Shown here: piece after piece, positions 62,288 through 64,000 of the stretch
How the letters are laid out: the number at the start of each line of letters is the position of its first letter
How positions within the stretch are numbered: position 1 is the stretch's first letter
From: CANHVK01 sp044232905
Lineage (GTDB): Bacteria; Bacteroidota; Bacteroidia; Flavobacteriales_D; Crocinitomicaceae
Reading direction: 5' to 3'
DNA length: 64,000 nt
Assembly (NCBI GenBank): GCA_044232905.1
Contig: JBIIKZ010000001.1
Coordinates: 124,001-188,000, forward strand
Translations under genes and position numbers: made by a program
The notes under the pieces: generated by a model
Database searches by the model: none
What the model was told of the DNA's origin: nothing
Seen by the model: the letters and a program-made list of their open reading frames with translations, nothing else

Positions 62288-63274
62288 TTATCTAGGAATT
62301 TCGATTGTGTCTAATATTTGTTGAATGATGTCGTTGGATGTCATCCCTTCCATTTCTCGTTCAGGAGCAACCACTACCCGATGATTCAATACAGGAATTG
62401 CCACCTCTTTAATATCTTCAGGAGTAACAAAATCTCTACCTCTTAAAATCGCTAAACCTTTGGAAGCATTCAAAATAGCAATCGATGCTCTTGGGGAAGC
62501 GCCCATGTATAAAAAGGAATTTTCGCGTGTTTGAATACTAATTTTAGCGATGTATTCAATCAATTTGGATTCAACAACAATTAGTTTTGTTAGTTGTTGA
62601 AAATCAAGGATATGTTGTTTCGAAATAGAAGCAGAAATATGCGCGATTTTATCTTTATTTTGCAAATTATGTTCTCTCTGTAACAATTCCACTTCTTGCG
62701 AAGCAGTTGGATATTCCAATTGTATTTTAAATAGAAAACGATCTAATTGTGCTTCAGGCAAACGATATGTACCTTCTTGTTCGATTGGATTTTGGGTAGC
62801 AAAAACTAAAAACGGTTTATCCAAAATAAAGGTATGGTTGTCAATGGTAATTTGACGCTCTTCCATTACTTCAAATAATGCCGCTTGTGTTTTAGCAGGT
62901 GCTCGGTTAATTTCATCAATCAAAACGAGATTAGAAAAAATCGGTCCTTTTTTAAATTCAAATTCTGATTTTTTTAAATCAAAAATGGACGAACCTAAAA
63001 TATCCGATGGCATTAAATCTGGCGTAAACTGAATTCGATTGAAATCTAAATCCAGGGTTTTAGCAAGTAATTTTGCCGTTAAGGTTTTTGCTACACCTGG
63101 CACTCCTTCGATAAGTACGTGACCATTAGACAAGATTGCAACTAATAGAAATTCAATCATTTTTTCTTGTCCAACAATAATTTGTCCAACATCTTCTTTC
63201 ACTTTTGCGAAAGACGCTAAGATTGGTTGGATATCGATTCTATTTTCAAAATTGATTTCGTTATTTTCCATCAT
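62288..63274 (-). CDS. MoxR-family AAA+ ATPase (second locus)
   Basis: A 328-residue AAA+ ATPase. Walker A is LIEGVPGVAKTLTAKLLA; Walker B is LVLIDEINRAPAKTQAALFEVMEE; sensor 1 is LVFATQNPIEQEGTYRLPEAQ. It is clearly related to, but diverged from, the MoxR at 48-49 kb. Its start (ATG 63274 or 63271) lies inside the end of the DUF4350 gene (overlap 11-14 nt), so translation is coupled. Confidence 0.92.
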   Translation of the reverse strand: MMENNEINFENRIDIQPILASFAKVKEDVGQIIVGQEKMIEFLLVAILSNGHVLIEGVPGVAKTLTAKLLAKTLDLDFNRIQFTPDLMPSDILGSSIFDLKKSEFEFKKGPIFSNLVLIDEINRAPAKTQAALFEVMEERQITIDNHTFILDKPFLVFATQNPIEQEGTYRLPEAQLDRFLFKIQLEYPTASQEVELLQREHNLQNKDKIAHISASISKQHILDFQQLTKLIVVESKLIEYIAKISIQTRENSFLYMGASPRASIAILNASKGLAILRGRDFVTPEDIKEVAIPVLNHRVVVAPEREMEGMTSNDIIQQILDTIEIPR

Positions 63275-64000
63275 GTATTAATTTTTCGATTGCTTTATTT
63301 AGTTGAATTAAATCATTTTCCGTTTTTCTTCCCGGTTTTTTATTTTTCTCGAGAAGGTATACGAATGTTTGCACATCTTCGGGATTCACCTTTAGTTTAA
63401 CCGCCACGTGTTGTACAAATTTTTCATCTAAGGTATGGGTATTTATAAAATAATCGTGGCGTAATTTCTCTAAAATGTATGTGCAATTCTTTTGTATAAT
63501 ATCTTGAAAATCTTTTTCTTGAAAATATAAATTACCAATTGTTCGCACAAACTCTACCGTTGTATTCACAACTGGTTTCACGATTGGAATATGTCTTTGA
63601 CGACGTTTCGAATTAAAGAGTAAAAACACAGCAATCCCGAGTAAAAAAATATACCAAGCCCATCGTAATGCTGGTTCAGAAACAATATACCTTACTAAGG
63701 TAGATGCCTCCGCAGAATTGTTTATCCAATACACCTTTGGAGTTTGCACATAACTAAGTACTTCTTCCGCTAGACGATAGTTTTTTTTGTGGAGTAAATA
63801 ATAATTCGTGAATATAAGTGGCTGCGTATGTATAAACACAAATCCCTTACCATGTTTAATACGAATAAAATTAATTTCAGAAGTATTATTGAGTTCCATC
63901 GTTCCCAAAATGGTAGTCGATGCGCTATCTATTTCGGAGATATAAATGTCGGTAGTACCTCTGAAATATTTATACTGTAACGTGTCTATTTTTTTATTGG
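63261..64000 (-). CDS. DUF4350-like membrane protein, partial (5' end outside window)
   Basis: The reading frame is open to the window edge, so the gene starts beyond position 64000; the TTG at 63908 that would begin a shorter version is internal. The visible part has an extracytoplasmic region containing IKHGKGFVFIHTQPLIFTNYYLL (split by the usual DUF4350 spacing), a membrane helix (WAWYIFLLGIAVFLLFN), and a cytoplasmic helical tail with FVRTIGNLYFQEKDFQDI. DUF4350 proteins are regular first members of moxR-DUF58 operons. The role is unknown. Confidence 0.75.
   Translation of the reverse strand, partial: NKKIDTLQYKYFRGTTDIYISEIDSASTTILGTMELNNTSEINFIRIKHGKGFVFIHTQPLIFTNYYLLHKKNYRLAEEVLSYVQTPKVYWINNSAEASTLVRYIVSEPALRWAWYIFLLGIAVFLLFNSKRRQRHIPIVKPVVNTTVEFVRTIGNLYFQEKDFQDIIQKNCTYILEKLRHDYFINTHTLDEKFVQHVAVKLKVNPEDVQTFVYLLEKNKKPGRKTENDLIQLNKAIEKLIHDGK

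Overview
The window is a gene-dense stretch of chromosome from a low-GC member of the Bacteroidota, most likely a flavobacterium. The evidence is the AT-rich composition, many genes preceded by the Bacteroidota -7 box TAnnTTTG, a complete Bat (VWA/TPR) operon, an IPExxxVDY-family protein between rnc and pyk, and an outer-membrane protein with the TPR/PD40/CRD/OmpA layout of the type IX secretion protein PorE. Placement near Fluviicola/Crocinitomicaceae is only a guess. I saw no tRNA, rRNA, CRISPR array, insertion sequence, phage gene or origin; most of the window is ordinary core chromosome.

Layout. 1-5.0 kb (+): the 3' end of gatA, a LysM murein transglycosylase, two LPS-type glycosyltransferases and a UbiA-like membrane protein, tightly packed. 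5.0-6.1 kb: gamma-carbonic anhydrase and a group III truncated haemoglobin. 6.1-10.3 kb (-): ferrous iron uptake (feoA, feoB and a tiny Cys-containing FeoB partner) running into an LD-carboxypeptidase, and an SPFH protein. 10.5-14.2 kb (+): haem synthesis hemA-hemC-hemD, with HemD fused in frame to an aldose-1-epimerase-like domain. 14.2-17.2 kb (-): an HTH-Fic protein with a tandem candidate operator at its own start, a TetA-like MFS pump and an FtsE-like ATPase. 17.3-31.8 kb: a large TPR protein with an outer-membrane barrel, an LRR protein, ribF, an SGNH hydrolase facing a NamZ-type muramidase, an FtsX-like permease with a large insertion, a PorE-like protein and uvrC. 31.9-41.9 kb: PpiD chaperone, rsmA, purN, the acpP-fabF-rnc fatty-acid/RNA cluster, pyk and kbl.

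41.9-49.4 kb (-) is the aerotolerance-type operon moxR-DUF58-(BatD/DUF4381-like)-batA-batB-batC-batD. A second moxR-DUF58-DUF4350 operon with an unknown secreted protein closes the window (59.2-64 kb, its first gene cut by the edge). Between them lie two small orphan genes (a zinc ribbon and an HTH protein), a YqaA protein, Ppx/GppA, a DUF4143 ATPase, dxs, a DMT transporter, phosphosugar isomerase, pyrophosphatase and a small lipoprotein.

Points most worth following: (i) two abutting 15-bp operator-like repeats covering the promoter and start of the HTH-Fic gene; (ii) three TAAGGGTTAA repeats at exact 33-bp spacing plus a palindrome between the ATPase gene and dxs; (iii) the HemD-epimerase fusion; (iv) -7 boxes only 4-6 nt from the start codons of uvrC, purN and a DUF4286 gene, which suggests leaderless mRNAs; (v) an FtsX-like permease with about 135 extra residues in its periplasmic domain.
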